Positions 63,751 through 64,000 of a DNA stretch of 64,000 bases are shown piece after piece. Position 1 is the stretch's first letter. The number at the start of each line of letters is the position of its first letter. The notes under the pieces are model-generated. The model was not told the origin of the DNA. It was given only the letters and a program-made list of their open reading frames with translations, and ran no database searches. The translations under genes and the position numbers were made by a program. The DNA comes from Synaphobranchus kaupii (taxonomy: Eukaryota > Chordata > Actinopteri > Anguilliformes > Synaphobranchidae), in assembly GCA_029718625.1 (NCBI GenBank), contig CM056376.1, forward strand, positions 94,469,945 through 94,533,944. The letters are read 5' to 3'.

Positions 63751-64000
63751 TAATCCATTATCCATTAACCCGCTTATTCCTGGTCAGGGTCACGGGGGGT
63801 GCTGGAGCCTATCCCAGCATGCATCGGGCGAGAGGCAGGAATACACCCTGAACAGGCCGCCAATCCATCACAGGGCACACACACCATTCACTCAAACACT
63901 CATACCTATGGGCAATTTTGAGTCTCCAATTAGCCTAACCTGCATGTCTTTGGACTGTGGGAGGAAACCGGAGTACCCGGAGGAAACCCACGCGGACACG
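63750..64000. mobile_element. Widely dispersed fish LINE/SINE repeat (fragment)
   Basis: CCATTATCCATTAACCCGC, GGTGCTGGAGCCTATCCCAGC, CAATCCATCACAGGGCACAC, GTCTTTGGACTGTGGGAGGA and ACCGGAGTACCCGGAGGAAAC are words of a repeat found in most teleost genomes (RTE/Expander-like, by memory). It runs off the window. Confidence 0.65.

Overview
This window is vertebrate, almost certainly teleost fish, nuclear DNA. The evidence is one intron-rich vertebrate-type gene surrounded by a fish-type repeat set: L2 LINEs with the 'GCGTCTGCTAAAT' tail, Tc1 transposons, a Penelope-like element, a DIRS element, retrovirus-like and solo LTRs, hAT and Tc1 MITEs, and (CTT)n and (ATT)n microsatellites. No prokaryotic or viral genome organisation is present.

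The only host gene I can support is a GALNT8-type polypeptide N-acetylgalactosaminyltransferase on the + strand. It has eleven coding exons between 5357 and 50411. The exon phases join exactly, all ten introns are GT-AG, and the model gives 612 residues: a membrane anchor, a GT-A catalytic domain with a D-A-H metal motif, and a C-terminal ricin-type lectin domain. About 43 kb of the 45-kb gene is intron. Introns 1, 2, 7 and 10 (17.7, 9.1, 6.5 and 8.4 kb) carry most of the mobile DNA.

Layout. 1-5.2 kb is upstream repeat-rich DNA with a 3' L2 fragment and two nested solo LTRs. Intron 1 (5.5-23.3 kb) holds a second L2 fragment, a Penelope scrap, a 17-bp CTT-rich minisatellite, a rearranged mosaic of an unnamed repeat family, a 341-bp solo-LTR-like insertion, and a deleted DIRS element that keeps its tyrosine recombinase and internal complementary region. 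Intron 2 holds an 8.5-kb retrovirus-like LTR element on the - strand (gag, protease, integrase; reverse transcriptase missing) with two 1601-bp LTRs that look almost identical and a tRNA-Gln primer site. Intron 7 holds a 2-kb fold-back element and a damaged Tc1. Intron 10 holds an antisense L2 with endonuclease and RT, a hAT MITE, and a 3.7-kb Penelope-like element. Downstream (50.4-64 kb) are two clusters of a scattered short motif, a GGTTGCTAGG minisatellite, and a decayed L2 whose 3' UTR is split by an apparently intact Tc1 transposon.

The most interesting object is the Penelope-like element at 46381-50089. It has a perfect 14-bp target duplication, long inverted terminal repeats, a GIY-YIG reverse transcriptase ORF, and a hammerhead-ribozyme-like motif in each inverted repeat. 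Apart from galnt8, every coding region seen belongs to a transposable element; the only apparently intact transposase is the Tc1 at 60990-62018.
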